DNA of 64,000 nucleotides from Methyloversatilis sp. XJ19-49 (lineage in GTDB: Bacteria; Pseudomonadota; Gammaproteobacteria; Burkholderiales; Rhodocyclaceae): the NCBI RefSeq assembly GCF_024580145.1, contig NZ_JANINI010000001.1, positions 371,429 through 435,428 on the forward strand, written 5' to 3'. Shown in pieces: positions 47,354 through 57,656 of this stretch; the first letter of the stretch is position 1; each line of letters opens with the position of its first letter. Under the pieces are notes generated by a model. That model ran no database searches and had not been told where the DNA came from. It worked only from the letters and a program-made list of their open reading frames with translations. The position numbers were made by a program, and so were the translations under genes.

Positions 47354-47997
47354 ACCTCACCGACAGCGTCACCGATTTCCGCCTGCCCGGAGCGGTGCGC
47401 GAGCAGCTGCTGCAGTCACGCATCTTCCCCGACCTGCTGGTCGATGATGCACCGCGTACTCTTGCTGTCTGCGCATGCAACGCTGGTGCCGGCACCACCA
47501 CGGTCGCGCTCAACCTCGCACTGATGCTTGCGGCTCGCAACGGCGAACAGGTGTCTCTCATCGACGCCAACTTCCGCTCGCCCGGACTGTCAGTCGGTCA
47601 GTCCGAGGAGGCGGGTTTCAGCGCCTTTGCCGCTGGCAGGGTCTCGTTCAACGATGCATTCGTCAGAGGCCCGGACGGCGTACGCCTGATGCCGCGCGGC
47701 CGCTGCGAAGACCCGCTGGCCGTGATGCGCGAGGGTGCGCAACGGCTGGCCGACGCCCCGCATCCGGCCGCCATGCGCACACTGATCGACCTGCCTCCGC
47801 TGCTCGCACACCCCGACGCGCTGATGCTTGCGCGCGCCGCCGACGGCGTGCTGCTGGTGCTGGAGGCTGAGGAAACTCGCTGGCCCGTTGCCCGCGAAGC
47901 ACGTCAGCGAATCGAGGCTGCAGGCCTGCGCATCGCTGGCGCGGTCCTCAACAAGAAGCGACACTACGTGCCGGGCTGGCTCTACCGACTGCTCTGA
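47350..47997 (+). CDS. CpsD/BY-kinase-like ATPase with a defective Walker A
   Basis: A 215-residue partner of the co-polymerase. It has the MinD/BY-kinase layout: a Walker A region at CNAGAGTTTVALNLA, Walker A-prime at VSLIDANFRSPGLS, Walker B at TLIDLPPLL, and DGVLLVLEAEETRWP. The invariant lysine of the P-loop (GEGKTT in relatives) is replaced by threonine, and the C-terminal tyrosine cluster is missing; only two tyrosines occur in HYVPGWLYRLL. It may bind nucleotide weakly or serve as a structural partner of the Wzz-like protein. Overlaps the preceding gene by 4 bases. Confidence 0.85.
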   Translation: MNLTDSVTDFRLPGAVREQLLQSRIFPDLLVDDAPRTLAVCACNAGAGTTTVALNLALMLAARNGEQVSLIDANFRSPGLSVGQSEEAGFSAFAAGRVSFNDAFVRGPDGVRLMPRGRCEDPLAVMREGAQRLADAPHPAAMRTLIDLPPLLAHPDALMLARAADGVLLVLEAEETRWPVAREARQRIEAAGLRIAGAVLNKKRHYVPGWLYRLL

Positions 47998-48004
47998 GCG
48001 GCGA

Positions 48005-49501
48005 ATGCGCCCGAGCGTCGATACCTCCTGGCTGACCGACAGCGCACCGCTTCCTCGGCGGCGCCTGATCGAACTGGCGATCGCTGCCCTGCTCGGCCTG
48101 CTTGCTGCAGCCCTTGCCGCCAAGCTCGGCGGATCGAGCAACAAGGTGATCGCCGTCGTGCTGTTCGGCATCCTCGCGGCCCCGATCCTGCTGTGGTTCC
48201 GCGATCCGCAGTTGCTGGCAACGCTCGCCGTCGCTGGACTGGCGTTCACGATTCCGCTCAACCTCGACTTCAACCTGTTCTACCGACCGCATGTGGGCGG
48301 CGCGCCCAGCATCACCGTCAATCTGACGTTGCTCATGCTGATGGCGTTCTACGTACTATGGATCTACCGCATGACAGTCGGCCTGCAACCTGTGGTGCTC
48401 ACGCTGCACAAGCCGATTGCATGGACGGGCGCCTCGCTGCTTGTCGTGCCGCTGTTCTCGCTCGTCAATGCAAGCGACGCCAGCCTGGTGTGGCTGGAGT
48501 GGTTTCGCCTGCTGTGCATGGTGGCAGCGATGTTCGCGCTGATGAGCCTGCAGAGCGAGCGCCTGCTGCGCCTGTGGATCACCATCCTGTCGGTACAGGT
48601 ATTCATACAGGCTTGTCTGGCTGCTGCACAGTATGGACTCAGGCGCTCGCTTGGTCTCGGCATCTTCGGCGAGGAGGCTCTGGTCCAGCAGGACATCGGC
48701 CATGTGGTGAACCGTGCAACCGGCACGGTGGGTCACCCGAACGTGCTCAGCTATTTCTTCGAAATCCTGCTGCCTGTCATGCTGGCACTGGCGCTGGCAC
48801 GACAGCCGGTGCATCGCCGGCTGTGGTTCGGCCTGGTGTTCGTCGCCGGCATCGGCGGCATCCTGACCACGCTCTCGCGCGGCAGCTGGTTGACGCTCCC
48901 GATATCGCTCGGCATCGTTTTCCTGATGACCTATGGTCACCGCATCGTCCGCGTCAAGGCGGCCGCGACCGCCTTCCTGCTGGGCTGCGGCCTGCTGGTC
49001 GCGCTCTACTTTGCCTATCCGACGATCGAGAAGCGCTTCACGCACACCGACTACAAGAGCGCCGGCTCGCGCATGCCGTTGAACCGCGCCGCCTGGTCCA
49101 TCATCGAACAGTTCCCGGTGGTCGGCGTCGGCCTCAACAACTTCGCCGAGAACTTCAAGCGTTACGACAAGACAGGCTACTCGCGCATCTTCCGCGGCTA
49201 CCGACACGTGGTGCACAACCTGCATCTGTGGATCTGGACCGAAACCGGCACGCTCGGCCTGCTCGCCTATCTGGCGCCCTTCTTCGTCACGATCTGGGTA
49301 GGCTGGCGACATGCACCGCACGCGCCGCCGGTGCCGCGCGCCATCATGGTGGGCATCGCGGCCGGCCTGCTGGCGCATCTGATGCACGGCATGGTCGACC
49401 CCGGCTTCCGCGTGTCGCTGACCGTGTCGTTCCTCATTTTCACTTCGATGGGCGTGGTCGGGGCTCTCGCCATGCGTTATCCGGTCAGGCCACGGCGGTG
49501 A
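48005..49501 (+). CDS. O-antigen ligase / Wzy-like polymerase
   Basis: A 498-residue polytopic protein (about 11-12 hydrophobic segments) of the O-antigen ligase/Wzy superfamily. The hallmark large periplasmic loop lies toward the C-terminal half, with the motif NRATGTVGHPNVLSYFFEI before it and VVGVGLNNFAENF followed by HNLHLWIWTETGTLGLLAYL after it, matching the ligase family. In this operon, flanked by co-polymerase and glycosyltransferases, it should polymerise lipid-linked repeat units at the periplasmic face. Confidence 0.9.
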   Translation: MRPSVDTSWLTDSAPLPRRRLIELAIAALLGLLAAALAAKLGGSSNKVIAVVLFGILAAPILLWFRDPQLLATLAVAGLAFTIPLNLDFNLFYRPHVGGAPSITVNLTLLMLMAFYVLWIYRMTVGLQPVVLTLHKPIAWTGASLLVVPLFSLVNASDASLVWLEWFRLLCMVAAMFALMSLQSERLLRLWITILSVQVFIQACLAAAQYGLRRSLGLGIFGEEALVQQDIGHVVNRATGTVGHPNVLSYFFEILLPVMLALALARQPVHRRLWFGLVFVAGIGGILTTLSRGSWLTLPISLGIVFLMTYGHRIVRVKAAATAFLLGCGLLVALYFAYPTIEKRFTHTDYKSAGSRMPLNRAAWSIIEQFPVVGVGLNNFAENFKRYDKTGYSRIFRGYRHVVHNLHLWIWTETGTLGLLAYLAPFFVTIWVGWRHAPHAPPVPRAIMVGIAAGLLAHLMHGMVDPGFRVSLTVSFLIFTSMGVVGALAMRYPVRPRR

Positions 49502-50433
49502 GTGAACATCTTCCCGCCGTCAGCGTGGTCATCGTGACCTGGAACTGCGCCGCGCTGGTCGATGCCTGCATGCGTTCGCTGCAGCAGCATGCCGGCGTTG
49601 TCGAGTACGAGGTGATCGTCGTCGATAACGCCTCTGCCGACGGCACCGCTGCACACGTGGCAAAGACCTGGCCGGCTGCACGACTGATCGCCAACGGCGA
49701 GAACACCGGCTTCGCGCGCGCCAGCAACCAGGGCATCGCGGCGGCCCGTCACGAACTGGTCTGCCTGCTCAACCCGGACACCGAACTGATCGAAGCCGAC
49801 ACGCTGCAGCGCATGGTGCAACGCATGACGGACCATCCGGACATCGCGATGAGCGGCGTACGCCTCGTCTTCGCCGACCGCAGCCATCAGGTCGGTGACG
49901 GCGGGCACCTGCCCAGCGTCGCGGCTGTGCTCGCTCACGCGACCTTGCTCACGCGCCTGTCGCCACGACGCTTCCGTGGCCTGTTCCTGCAGGACGGCTG
50001 CGCCCGCCCGCCATTCGAAGCGGTAGGTTGGGTATGCGGTGCCTGCACCCTGGTCCGCAAGTCCGCCGTGGCGAGAGCCGGCGGACTGGACGAGTCCTAT
50101 TTCATGTACGGCGAAGACATCGAATGGGGCTGCCGCTTCAACCGCCTCGGCGAGCGTGTGGCCTACCTGCCCGACATCACCATCGTCCATCACCAGGGCG
50201 GTACCCAGAAGAACACGGGCCTGCCGCCGACGCGCTGGATAGACGGCATGGCCCGCATGTTCCATGACCATCACGACGGCCGGCACTGGACGCTGTTCCG
50301 CTACGCGCTCGCCGCCGGCTTCGGCCTGCGCGCCCTGCTCTATGCCTTGCGCGGCGATTCCGGCTCGCGCGGGGCCGAAATGCGCGCCTATGCCCGTCAC
50401 ATGTTTGCCCTGAAACGCCCGGACAGCCCATGA
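49498..50433 (+). CDS. Glycosyltransferase family 2 (rhamnosyltransferase-like)
   Basis: A 311-residue GT-A enzyme from a GTG start that overlaps the preceding stop (GTGA). Marks: VSVVIVTWNCAALVDACM, VDNASADGTAAH, LLNPDTEL (DXD equivalent) and VCGACTLVRKSAV followed by ESYFMYGEDIEWGCR, the catalytic EDxEWG region seen in WbbL-like rhamnosyltransferases. The longer frame upstream is a shadow of the polymerase gene. Confidence 0.9.
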   Translation: MSEHLPAVSVVIVTWNCAALVDACMRSLQQHAGVVEYEVIVVDNASADGTAAHVAKTWPAARLIANGENTGFARASNQGIAAARHELVCLLNPDTELIEADTLQRMVQRMTDHPDIAMSGVRLVFADRSHQVGDGGHLPSVAAVLAHATLLTRLSPRRFRGLFLQDGCARPPFEAVGWVCGACTLVRKSAVARAGGLDESYFMYGEDIEWGCRFNRLGERVAYLPDITIVHHQGGTQKNTGLPPTRWIDGMARMFHDHHDGRHWTLFRYALAAGFGLRALLYALRGDSGSRGAEMRAYARHMFALKRPDSP

Positions 50434-51590
50434 ACTGCATGACCGACAAGCCCGTGGCCCACCAGCCGCTGCGTATCGCCCTGATGGGCAGCCGCGGCAT
50501 TCCGGCCACCTACAGCGGCTTCGAAACCTTCTACGAACAGCTGGCGGTGCGGCTTGCCGCGCGCGGACACGTGGTCACCGTCTACAACCGCCGCCACCAC
50601 TTCAAGACTCACCTGCCCGACTACAAGGGCGTACGCATCGTCACTTTGCCGTCCATCCCGTCCAAACATCTGGACACGCTCACCCACAGCTTCCTGTCGA
50701 TGCTGCATGCGCTGTGGTCCGGCAACGACGTGTTCTATCTGGTCATCGTCGGCAACAGCCCTTTGGTGTGGCTGGCCCACCTGTTCGGCAAGAAGGTCAT
50801 CCTGAACGTCGATGGCGCAGATTTCGCGCGCGACAAATGGACCGGATTCGCGAAGCGCTACCTGCAGTGGACCGAGCGCATCGCTGCAAAATCGGCTGAC
50901 GTCGTGATTGCCGACTCGACGGTGATCGAGCGGCGCTATCGGGAGCTGTTCGGCCGCGACACGCTGTACATCCCGTACGGCGCGAATCCGCAGCCGCGCA
51001 GCGAGCGGCACTACGCCAGCGACGTGCTCGCGCGATTCGGCCTGACCGCCGGCGACTACCTCCTGTTCGTGAGCCGCATGACGCCGGAGAACCGGGCCCA
51101 CATCCTGGTCGAGGCGCACCGCCGTTCGGGCAGTCGCCGCAAGCTGGTGCTGGTCGGGGACGCGCCTTATGTCGACGACTACAAGCGCGAAGTGCAGGCC
51201 GCCTGCGCGGCGTCAGGCAACTGCATCATGACCGGCTACCTGTTCGGCGACGACTACCGCCAGATCAGCAGTCACTGCAGCTACTACGTGCTGCCGGCCG
51301 GCATCGACGGCACGCGGCCGGTACTGCTCGACCAGATGGCCTTCGGCAACTGCGTGGTGGTGCGCGACACGCCGGCGAACATGGAGGTGATCGGTGATGC
51401 CGGGCTAAGTTTTTCCGACGCCGACGACGTCGAAAGTCTGGCAGCCGTCATCCGTCGGCTGGACGCCGATCAGTCGGAAGTCGAGGCGATGCGCGGGCGA
51501 GCCCTGGAACGGGTCGCCGGGCGCTATTCGTGGGACCGCATCACCGACCAGTACGAAGCGCTGTTCAGGTCGATGCAGCCTGGCGCCTGA
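50430..51590 (+). CDS. DUF1972/GT4 family glycosyltransferase
   Basis: A 386-residue GT-B enzyme. The N-terminal part, ALMGSRGIPATYSGFETFYEQLA with VTVYNRRHHFK, is the DUF1972 signature of rhamnosyltransferase-like proteins; the C-terminal part has VSRMTPENRAHILVEA and VLLDQMAFGNCVVVRDT. It overlaps the preceding gene by 4 bases and is the last of the plus-strand operon. Its 3-prime end overlaps the flippase gene on the other strand by 26 bases. Confidence 0.9.
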   Translation: MNCMTDKPVAHQPLRIALMGSRGIPATYSGFETFYEQLAVRLAARGHVVTVYNRRHHFKTHLPDYKGVRIVTLPSIPSKHLDTLTHSFLSMLHALWSGNDVFYLVIVGNSPLVWLAHLFGKKVILNVDGADFARDKWTGFAKRYLQWTERIAAKSADVVIADSTVIERRYRELFGRDTLYIPYGANPQPRSERHYASDVLARFGLTAGDYLLFVSRMTPENRAHILVEAHRRSGSRRKLVLVGDAPYVDDYKREVQAACAASGNCIMTGYLFGDDYRQISSHCSYYVLPAGIDGTRPVLLDQMAFGNCVVVRDTPANMEVIGDAGLSFSDADDVESLAAVIRRLDADQSEVEAMRGRALERVAGRYSWDRITDQYEALFRSMQPGA

Positions 51591-53013
51591 GTCGCCGGGC
51601 TTCCAGCAGGCCGCGCAGGCCAGCCACCGGAAGCAGCTCGAAAAACAGCACCAGCGCAGCGTAGGCGACGAGCGCGATCACCACGGCGGGCAGCCATCCG
51701 ATCAACGGCACTGCTGCAAAGAGCACCAGCGCCAGCGCCAGCGAGGCAGCCGCGATGCTGACCATGGGTCGCAAGGGATAGAGGTTGCCGAAGCGTGTCA
51801 GCATGTAGTACTGCGACACCGCCATCATCGACAATTGTCCGCATACTGCGGCAATTGCTGCGCCGGTCGTGCCGTAGCGCGGAATCAGCCACAGATTGAG
51901 TGCGATGTTCACCGCCGCCGCCAGCGCGGCGTTCCAGTAGCCGTGCGCCACCTCGCCGATCGCGAGATTGATGCTGGATCCGATCAGCGTGACGACGATG
52001 AGCACGAAGCTCCAGACCAGGATCAACAGCGGCGCGACCGCGGGCAGATATTCCGCGCCCAGTATCAGCGCGATCACCGGTTCGGCTGCGTACGGCGCCA
52101 CCACGGCAACAGGCAGCGCGCACACCAGTGCAGCCTGGATGATCACCTTGCAGCGTTCGATCGACGCAGCGCGGTCGCGCGCGATCTCGACCGTCAGAAT
52201 GGGAATGAGTGGCGTCACCACGGTGATGGCAGCAAAGATCGCCACATCAAGGATGCGGTAGGCCGCGCTGTACTGTCCGACCGCACCCGGCCCGAGGAAG
52301 TGTTCGAGCATGAACACGTCGGCGCGCGAAATGACCGACGTGAACAGCGCGCTCACGCCAAGCGGGGCGGCCACCACCAGAAGCGATCGCAGCACACCGA
52401 TGTCCGGTCTCAGATCAGGCTTGACCAGCCGGAGCATCAGTACGAATGCCACCACTGCATAGACCAGATTGCTCAGCACGAAACCGGCCGTCAGCATCGC
52501 GACGCTGATGTCGGGCCGTAGCATTACCACTCCAGCCAACGCCAGCTGTGCGATACCGAACACCGCGTTCGACCAGAGCGAAAGCCATGGCCGCTCGTAC
52601 ACTTGGTAAATGGGCTCGAAAAAGCGTGACGCCAGCACCGGCAGGCCTGCAGTGGCGACCAGCAAGGCAACCTGAACGCCATTCGGTCGCACGATCGCCA
52701 CGATGACCCCGACCAGCATCACCACCATCAGCAACGCGCCACGCATCAGCATGAAGTTGCCCAGTTGCCTGGCGCGCTCAGCACCCGAGTGCAGCGAAAG
52801 CAACCGTGCAAGGAATGCCGTCGTCCCCATGTCGGCGAGGGCCACCCCTATGGTGACGAAGGCGAGCACATAGCTGAACTCGCCAAAGAAGCTCGCCCCC
52901 ATCTGCCGTGCGACCACCAGCAACAACACCAGATTGGCGAATATCGACAGAACCCTGGCGATACCCTGGGCAAGCACATTTACGGCCAGTTGCGCTGCGA
53001 TTGGATTTCTCAT
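51565..53013 (-). CDS. Wzx-like polysaccharide flippase
   Basis: A 482-residue polytopic membrane protein with about 14 hydrophobic segments, beginning RNPIAAQLAVNVLAQGIARVLSIFANLVLL and carrying the MATE-like GASFFGEFSYVLAFV segment typical of Polysacc_synt transporters. It should flip the lipid-linked repeat unit to the periplasmic side. Last gene of the minus-strand half of the locus; tail-to-tail overlap with the glycosyltransferase on the plus strand. Confidence 0.92.
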   Translation of the reverse strand: MRNPIAAQLAVNVLAQGIARVLSIFANLVLLLVVARQMGASFFGEFSYVLAFVTIGVALADMGTTAFLARLLSLHSGAERARQLGNFMLMRGALLMVVMLVGVIVAIVRPNGVQVALLVATAGLPVLASRFFEPIYQVYERPWLSLWSNAVFGIAQLALAGVVMLRPDISVAMLTAGFVLSNLVYAVVAFVLMLRLVKPDLRPDIGVLRSLLVVAAPLGVSALFTSVISRADVFMLEHFLGPGAVGQYSAAYRILDVAIFAAITVVTPLIPILTVEIARDRAASIERCKVIIQAALVCALPVAVVAPYAAEPVIALILGAEYLPAVAPLLILVWSFVLIVVTLIGSSINLAIGEVAHGYWNAALAAAVNIALNLWLIPRYGTTGAAIAAVCGQLSMMAVSQYYMLTRFGNLYPLRPMVSIAAASLALALVLFAAVPLIGWLPAVVIALVAYAALVLFFELLPVAGLRGLLEARRLRRQAAST

Positions 53014-53075
53014 GGCTGATCTGCTGCCTGCGACATCGGCCCGACCGCTACCGGCACCGCACGGACAGGTTTCGT

Positions 53076-54032
53076 TCAGGCGCTGGTGGTACGCAGCGTG
53101 CGCTCGAAATAGGCGATCGTGTCGCTTAATCCCTGACTTATGGTCACCTTGGGCGTCCAGTCAAGAGTGCGCTGCGCGATCGTGATGTCGGGGCGCCGCC
53201 TGACCGGATCATTGACAGGCAAGGGAAGAAATTCGATCGTGGAAGAGGAACCTGTCATGTCGATGACCTGTTGCGCCAGTTCAAGCACGGTCTGCTCTGT
53301 CGGGTTACCCAGGTTGATCGGTCCGGACACTTCGTCACCGGTGGCCATCATGCGCACGAATGCTTCGACCATGTCGCTCACGTGGCAGAACGAGCGCGTC
53401 TGAGAGCCGTCGCCGTAGACGGTGATGGTTTCATTGCGCAGCGCCTGAACGATGAAATTCGACACCACGCGGCCATCGTCCTGCTGCATGCGGGAGCCAT
53501 AAGTATTGAAAATGCGCCCGACCTTGATGCGCAGACCGTGCTGGCGGTGATAGTCGAAGAACAGCGTTTCGGCGCAGCGCTTGCCCTCGTCGTAACAGGC
53601 ACGCGGTCCGATCGGGTTCACGCGCCCCCAGTAAGCCTCTTGTTGCGGATGGACTTCCGGGTCGCCATACACCTCGCTGGTCGATGCCTGAAAGATCTTA
53701 GCCTTCGTACGGCGCGCCAGCCCGAGCATGTTGATCGCACCGTGCACATTGGTCTTCACAGTCTGCACCGGATCGAACTGATAGCTCACCGGCGAAGCCG
53801 GACAGGCCAGGTTGTATATTTCATCGACCTCGATGTAGAGCGGAAAGGTAATGTCGTGACGCAACAGTTCGAAGCGCGGGTTGGGCAGCAGATGCTCGAC
53901 GTTTTCCTTCGCGCCGGTGAAGAAATTGTCGACGCACACCACGTTGTTGCCGTCCGCCAGCAGCCGCTCGCACAGATGGGAACCGAGAAACCCCGACCCG
54001 CCGGTCACCATGACAACCTTGCGCTTGCTCAC
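53076..54032 (-). CDS. UDP-glucuronate decarboxylase (UDP-xylose synthase)
   Basis: A 318-residue SDR enzyme converting UDP-glucuronate to UDP-xylose. NAD-binding [19 protein letters not shown], the UXS-typical [58 protein letters not shown] (catalytic Tyr-x3-Lys) and [21 protein letters not shown]. The sequence fits bacterial UXS closely and predicts xylose or a xylose-derived sugar in the polymer. A UDP-glucose dehydrogenase needed upstream is not in the window. Confidence 0.93.
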   Translation of the reverse strand: MSKRKVVMVTGGSGFLGSHLCERLLADGNNVVCVDNFFTGAKENVEHLLPNPRFELLRHDITFPLYIEVDEIYNLACPASPVSYQFDPVQTVKTNVHGAINMLGLARRTKAKIFQASTSEVYGDPEVHPQQEAYWGRVNPIGPRACYDEGKRCAETLFFDYHRQHGLRIKVGRIFNTYGSRMQQDDGRVVSNFIVQALRNETITVYGDGSQTRSFCHVSDMVEAFVRMMATGDEVSGPINLGNPTEQTVLELAQQVIDMTGSSSTIEFLPLPVNDPVRRRPDITIAQRTLDWTPKVTISQGLSDTIAYFERTLRTTSA

Positions 54033-54100
54033 TGTTGTGTCCTCTTTGTTTGATGAACGCGCCCCACTCTGGCAGCGCCTCCCGGAATGCGGAAATCCGC

Positions 54101-55537
54101 CTAATAGGCGTTCGGATCGTTGAACGCCTTGGTGAAAGTGGCCAGAAGAATTCGTGTGTCCAGCTTCAACGACCAGTTGTTGATGTAGTCGAGGTCATAG
54201 CGGATCCGCCCCTCCATCTTTTCCGGCGTGTCGGTCTCGCCGCGATAGCCGTTGATCTGCGCCCAGCCGGTGATGCCCGGCTTGACCTTGTGCCGCAACA
54301 TGTAGCCATCGATGAGCTTTCGCTGGCACTCGTTCAGCGCGACCGGATGCGGTCGCGGACCGACGATTGACATCGTGCCCTGCAGCACATTGATGAACTG
54401 CGGCAGTTCGTCCAGTGACGTACGACGCAGAAAGGCCCCAAGCAGGGTGACTCGTGCATCGCCTTTGCGCGCCTGGGTAAAGCGGTTTGCACCGTCCTCG
54501 CAGACGGTCATGGAACGGAATTTCCAGATTTCGAACTCCCGTCCGCCAAGGCCATATCGCTTCTGCCGGAAAATGACCGGCCCGGACGACGTGAGCTTGA
54601 TCGCGATGGCAATGACGAGCATGGGCAACGCGATGCCGGTCAGGATGATGCTGCCGACGACGAGGTCGAACACCCGCTTGGAAGCCGCGTCGATACCGTG
54701 ATGCGGCGTGTCGATCAGACCGATCATGGGCAGTCCGCTGAGGTTTTCCATACGCGGGCGCAGCAGGCCTAGGGCGGAGAAATCCGGGACGTAGTAAACG
54801 GTGACCGTACTGTCATGCAACTGATCAAGCAGATCGCGGATGCGCAGTTCGGAGCGCAGCGGCAGCGTGATGTAGATGATGTCCAGTTCGCCGGCGCGCG
54901 CCCGCGTCACCAGTTCTTCGAAGTTGCCATGCAGCCGCAGCGAAGCGGAGCGGCGATCGCCTTCGGCCGCAATCCGGTCATCGTAAAATCCGCCGAGCCT
55001 CAGCCCCATCCATGACGTGTGTTCGATGACGTGGGCGATGCGGGTGGCCGTGTCGTTGGCACCGGCGATCGCCGCGACGCGAAAATTTCCACCGCGCAGA
55101 CGCACCATGCGCAGGCCGACGCGAACCGTGCCCCGCGTCGCCAGCATACCGAAGGCAGTGAAGCCGGCCCATTGCGGAATGACCAGTACCCCGCCGTCCA
55201 GCGGGCCGGAAGCAAGCACATAACTGGCGAGGCTGACGATGCCGATCGACGCTGCCCAGCACACGCCGGCACGCCCGAGTTCGCCACGCAGCGGCGATAC
55301 GCGCCATGAACGATACAACGGCCAGATGCCGGCAAAAATGGTGAACAGCGCGACGGCAAGAAGCGAAGCAACGGTATGCAGCCCGTTCCACTGGACGCCG
55401 GCGTGGTAGAGCACCATCCAGAGCCCGCCGACAATCCATGACGCATCGATTACGCGGAACAGGTCCACCATGGTGGCACTGTGCGTATGCACCCATCCCT
55501 GATGGCGGGATGTCACCGGCCTCGGCAGGCTGGTCAC
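54101..55537 (-). CDS. Undecaprenyl-phosphate sugar phosphotransferase (WcaJ/WbaP-like)
   Basis: A 478-residue initiating transferase that loads the first sugar 1-phosphate onto undecaprenyl phosphate. Four hydrophobic segments in the N-terminal third, a CoA-binding-like central domain ([19 protein letters not shown]), one further helix, and the C-terminal catalytic domain: [49 protein letters not shown] and [19 protein letters not shown]. This architecture is that of the large polyisoprenyl-phosphate hexose-1-phosphate transferases. The gene lies between the methyltransferase and UXS genes. Confidence 0.93.
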   Translation of the reverse strand: MTSLPRPVTSRHQGWVHTHSATMVDLFRVIDASWIVGGLWMVLYHAGVQWNGLHTVASLLAVALFTIFAGIWPLYRSWRVSPLRGELGRAGVCWAASIGIVSLASYVLASGPLDGGVLVIPQWAGFTAFGMLATRGTVRVGLRMVRLRGGNFRVAAIAGANDTATRIAHVIEHTSWMGLRLGGFYDDRIAAEGDRRSASLRLHGNFEELVTRARAGELDIIYITLPLRSELRIRDLLDQLHDSTVTVYYVPDFSALGLLRPRMENLSGLPMIGLIDTPHHGIDAASKRVFDLVVGSIILTGIALPMLVIAIAIKLTSSGPVIFRQKRYGLGGREFEIWKFRSMTVCEDGANRFTQARKGDARVTLLGAFLRRTSLDELPQFINVLQGTMSIVGPRPHPVALNECQRKLIDGYMLRHKVKPGITGWAQINGYRGETDTPEKMEGRIRYDLDYINNWSLKLDTRILLATFTKAFNDPNAY

Positions 55538-55580
55538 GGTCGCGCCCCGGCCAATCGTGGAATCTTGCTGTGTTCAGCCA

Positions 55581-56465
55581 TCAGACACTCACTCCGGACT
55601 TCTTGGTGACCAGTGCCATCACCCACGGATTCAGGCCGGTTCCGAGTGCTCGCGCCGGAATGTGTCCGATATAGCCCTGCACCAGCGGACGCAGGACTGC
55701 CGGCACCCGTCCGCAGGACAGAAAGCCCGAAATCGACTGCGGCTCGACCGAATACGGCAGGCCATCGAGGTAGCAATCGATATCCTCATAGGCCCAAAGG
55801 AAGTTTTCGCCCCAAGTCTTGTGCACCGAGACGTGCAAACGTGCCGACAGCCATTTTTCAAGTGCCGAAGCACGGCTGTCCAGATCATGTGCGACATCGA
55901 CCGGGAAACGCCTGTTCGGCCCACCGATCAACGCGGCACCTCCCGGGCGTACGACGCGGAAAACCTCTCGCAACCATGCTCGACGCAAGGCGCGATAGTC
56001 GGGCAGGCGGTCGGAATGGCCGTTGGACGTACCGACGTGCTCGATCACTCCCAGCGTGTAGGCAAAATCAATCGAGTTGTCGGCAAAGGGCAGCCGGAAC
56101 GTGGCCGGATCCACTACACACATGCGCTCGTAAGGCAGGTCCAGACGCGCCCAATGGCGATGCAGATCGGGCAGATCGACGCCGTAGGCGTCGTAGCCAA
56201 GATCGAGAAAGGTCTTCACCATTGCACCGACACCACAACCGACATCGAGCAGTGTCCGCGCACCGCGCGACTGCACGATGGGCTGCAGGTAGTCGACGGT
56301 CTTCCGGACGTTGACCGCCTCCTGGTCCGCGGCGTATTCGTCAGTCGTGACCTCGGGCGCCAGCGATGCATCTCCGGCGATCATGCTCCCGTAACCGCCG
56401 ATCACACCACAGATTCGAGACAGGTCGAAACCGGCTCCGGCAGATATGGGCTGGGCATCACTCAC
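55581..56465 (-). CDS. SAM-dependent methyltransferase (class I)
   Basis: A 294-residue cytoplasmic enzyme. The SAM-binding motif is TLLDVGCGVGAMVKTFLDLGYDAYGVD, followed by IDFAYTLGVIEHV and REVFRVVRPGGAALIGGPN, in the order of Methyltransf_11-type enzymes. Its place between the aminotransferase and the sugar phosphotransferase suggests O- or N-methylation of a sugar residue; the exact substrate is unknown. Confidence 0.88.
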   Translation of the reverse strand: MSDAQPISAGAGFDLSRICGVIGGYGSMIAGDASLAPEVTTDEYAADQEAVNVRKTVDYLQPIVQSRGARTLLDVGCGVGAMVKTFLDLGYDAYGVDLPDLHRHWARLDLPYERMCVVDPATFRLPFADNSIDFAYTLGVIEHVGTSNGHSDRLPDYRALRRAWLREVFRVVRPGGAALIGGPNRRFPVDVAHDLDSRASALEKWLSARLHVSVHKTWGENFLWAYEDIDCYLDGLPYSVEPQSISGFLSCGRVPAVLRPLVQGYIGHIPARALGTGLNPWVMALVTKKSGVSV

Positions 56466-56477
56466 TGGCGTCTCCTG

Positions 56478-57656
56478 TCAGGCCTTGAGGGTTTGTCGAA
56501 CTGCGCGGATCACGTCGGCAATATCGCAGTCCGTCAACTTGGCTGATATGGGCAGGCTCACGATCTGGCGACCGACACGCGCCGCATTCGGATATTGATC
56601 CGGCGTCCAGCCGAAGCGCTCCTGGTAGTAGGGGTGTTCGGGAATGCTCAGGTAGTGCACGCCGACCCCGATGTTGTGTCGGGTCATGGCATCAAGGAAG
56701 GCATCGCGGCTCAGACCGCCCGTGCGTTCGTCATCGACCATCACCGTGTAGAGGTGCATCGCGTGCCGCGTGTCGGGTTCCGGCGCTGCCGGCAGGCCAA
56801 GCGGCAAGTCTGCGAACGCAGCGTCGTACTGCGCCCAGATCTCGGCTCGTCGCGCCAGATAGCGCTCGATGCGATCGAGCTGGTGCAGGCCGATGGCCGC
56901 CTGCATGTCGGTCATGTTGTACTTGAAGCCGGCCTCGACCACCTGATAGTGCTTGTAGCCCTCGTCGCCGAAGCGTTTCCACGCATCCTTGCTCATGCCA
57001 TGCAGGCCGAGCACCTTGATGCGCGCAGCGTCCGCCTCGTTGCGTGCCAGCACCATGCCGCCCTCGCCCGTCACGATGTTTTTCGTGACGTAGAAGCTCA
57101 AACAACCGAAATCGCCGAAGGTACCCGCCGGCCGGCCCTGGAAAGTCGTTTCGATTGCGTGTGCGCAGTCCTCGATCATCTTCAGGCCGTGCTTTTCCGC
57201 CAGCCCAGACAATTGATCCATACGACACGGACGACCAGCGAAATGGACCGGCACGAGCGCACTGGTGCGAGGCGTGATCGCTGCCTCGACCGCTTGCGGG
57301 TCTATGTTGAGCGACACAGGATCAATATCTGCAAGTACCGGCGTGGCGCCCGCATGAATGATCGCGTTCACGGTCGCGCAGAAGGTCATCGGAGTCGTGA
57401 TGACTTCGTCGCCAGGCTGAACTCCGGAGGCAAGCAGCGACAGGTGGAGTGCGGCCGTGCACGAATTGAGTGCAACTGCGTGCGGACTGCCCTTATAAAG
57501 TGCAATAGCCTGTTCGAAACGTGCCGTCTGCGGACCGGTACCCAGCCAGCCGCTCTGCATCGTCGCGACCACAGCCGCGATCTCCGCATCCTCGATGGCA
57601 GGCGCGCCAAACACGAGAAAGCGGTCCTTGCTGCGTATGGGTTCGAAGTCTGTCAT
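56478..57656 (-). CDS. DegT/DnrJ/EryC1/StrS-family sugar aminotransferase
   Basis: A 392-residue PLP enzyme that aminates a keto-sugar nucleotide. LGTGPQTARFEQAIALYKGSPHAVALNSCTAALHLSL, VITTPMTFCATVNAIIHAGATPV, and SFYVTKNIVTGEGGMVL with the PLP lysine, then GFKYNMTDMQAAIGLHQLDRI are family signatures. The ATG at 57656 gives the usual N-terminus. It leads the minus-strand operon and, with the methyltransferase, implies a methylated or acylated amino sugar. Confidence 0.93.
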   Translation of the reverse strand: MTDFEPIRSKDRFLVFGAPAIEDAEIAAVVATMQSGWLGTGPQTARFEQAIALYKGSPHAVALNSCTAALHLSLLASGVQPGDEVITTPMTFCATVNAIIHAGATPVLADIDPVSLNIDPQAVEAAITPRTSALVPVHFAGRPCRMDQLSGLAEKHGLKMIEDCAHAIETTFQGRPAGTFGDFGCLSFYVTKNIVTGEGGMVLARNEADAARIKVLGLHGMSKDAWKRFGDEGYKHYQVVEAGFKYNMTDMQAAIGLHQLDRIERYLARRAEIWAQYDAAFADLPLGLPAAPEPDTRHAMHLYTVMVDDERTGGLSRDAFLDAMTRHNIGVGVHYLSIPEHPYYQERFGWTPDQYPNAARVGRQIVSLPISAKLTDCDIADVIRAVRQTLKA

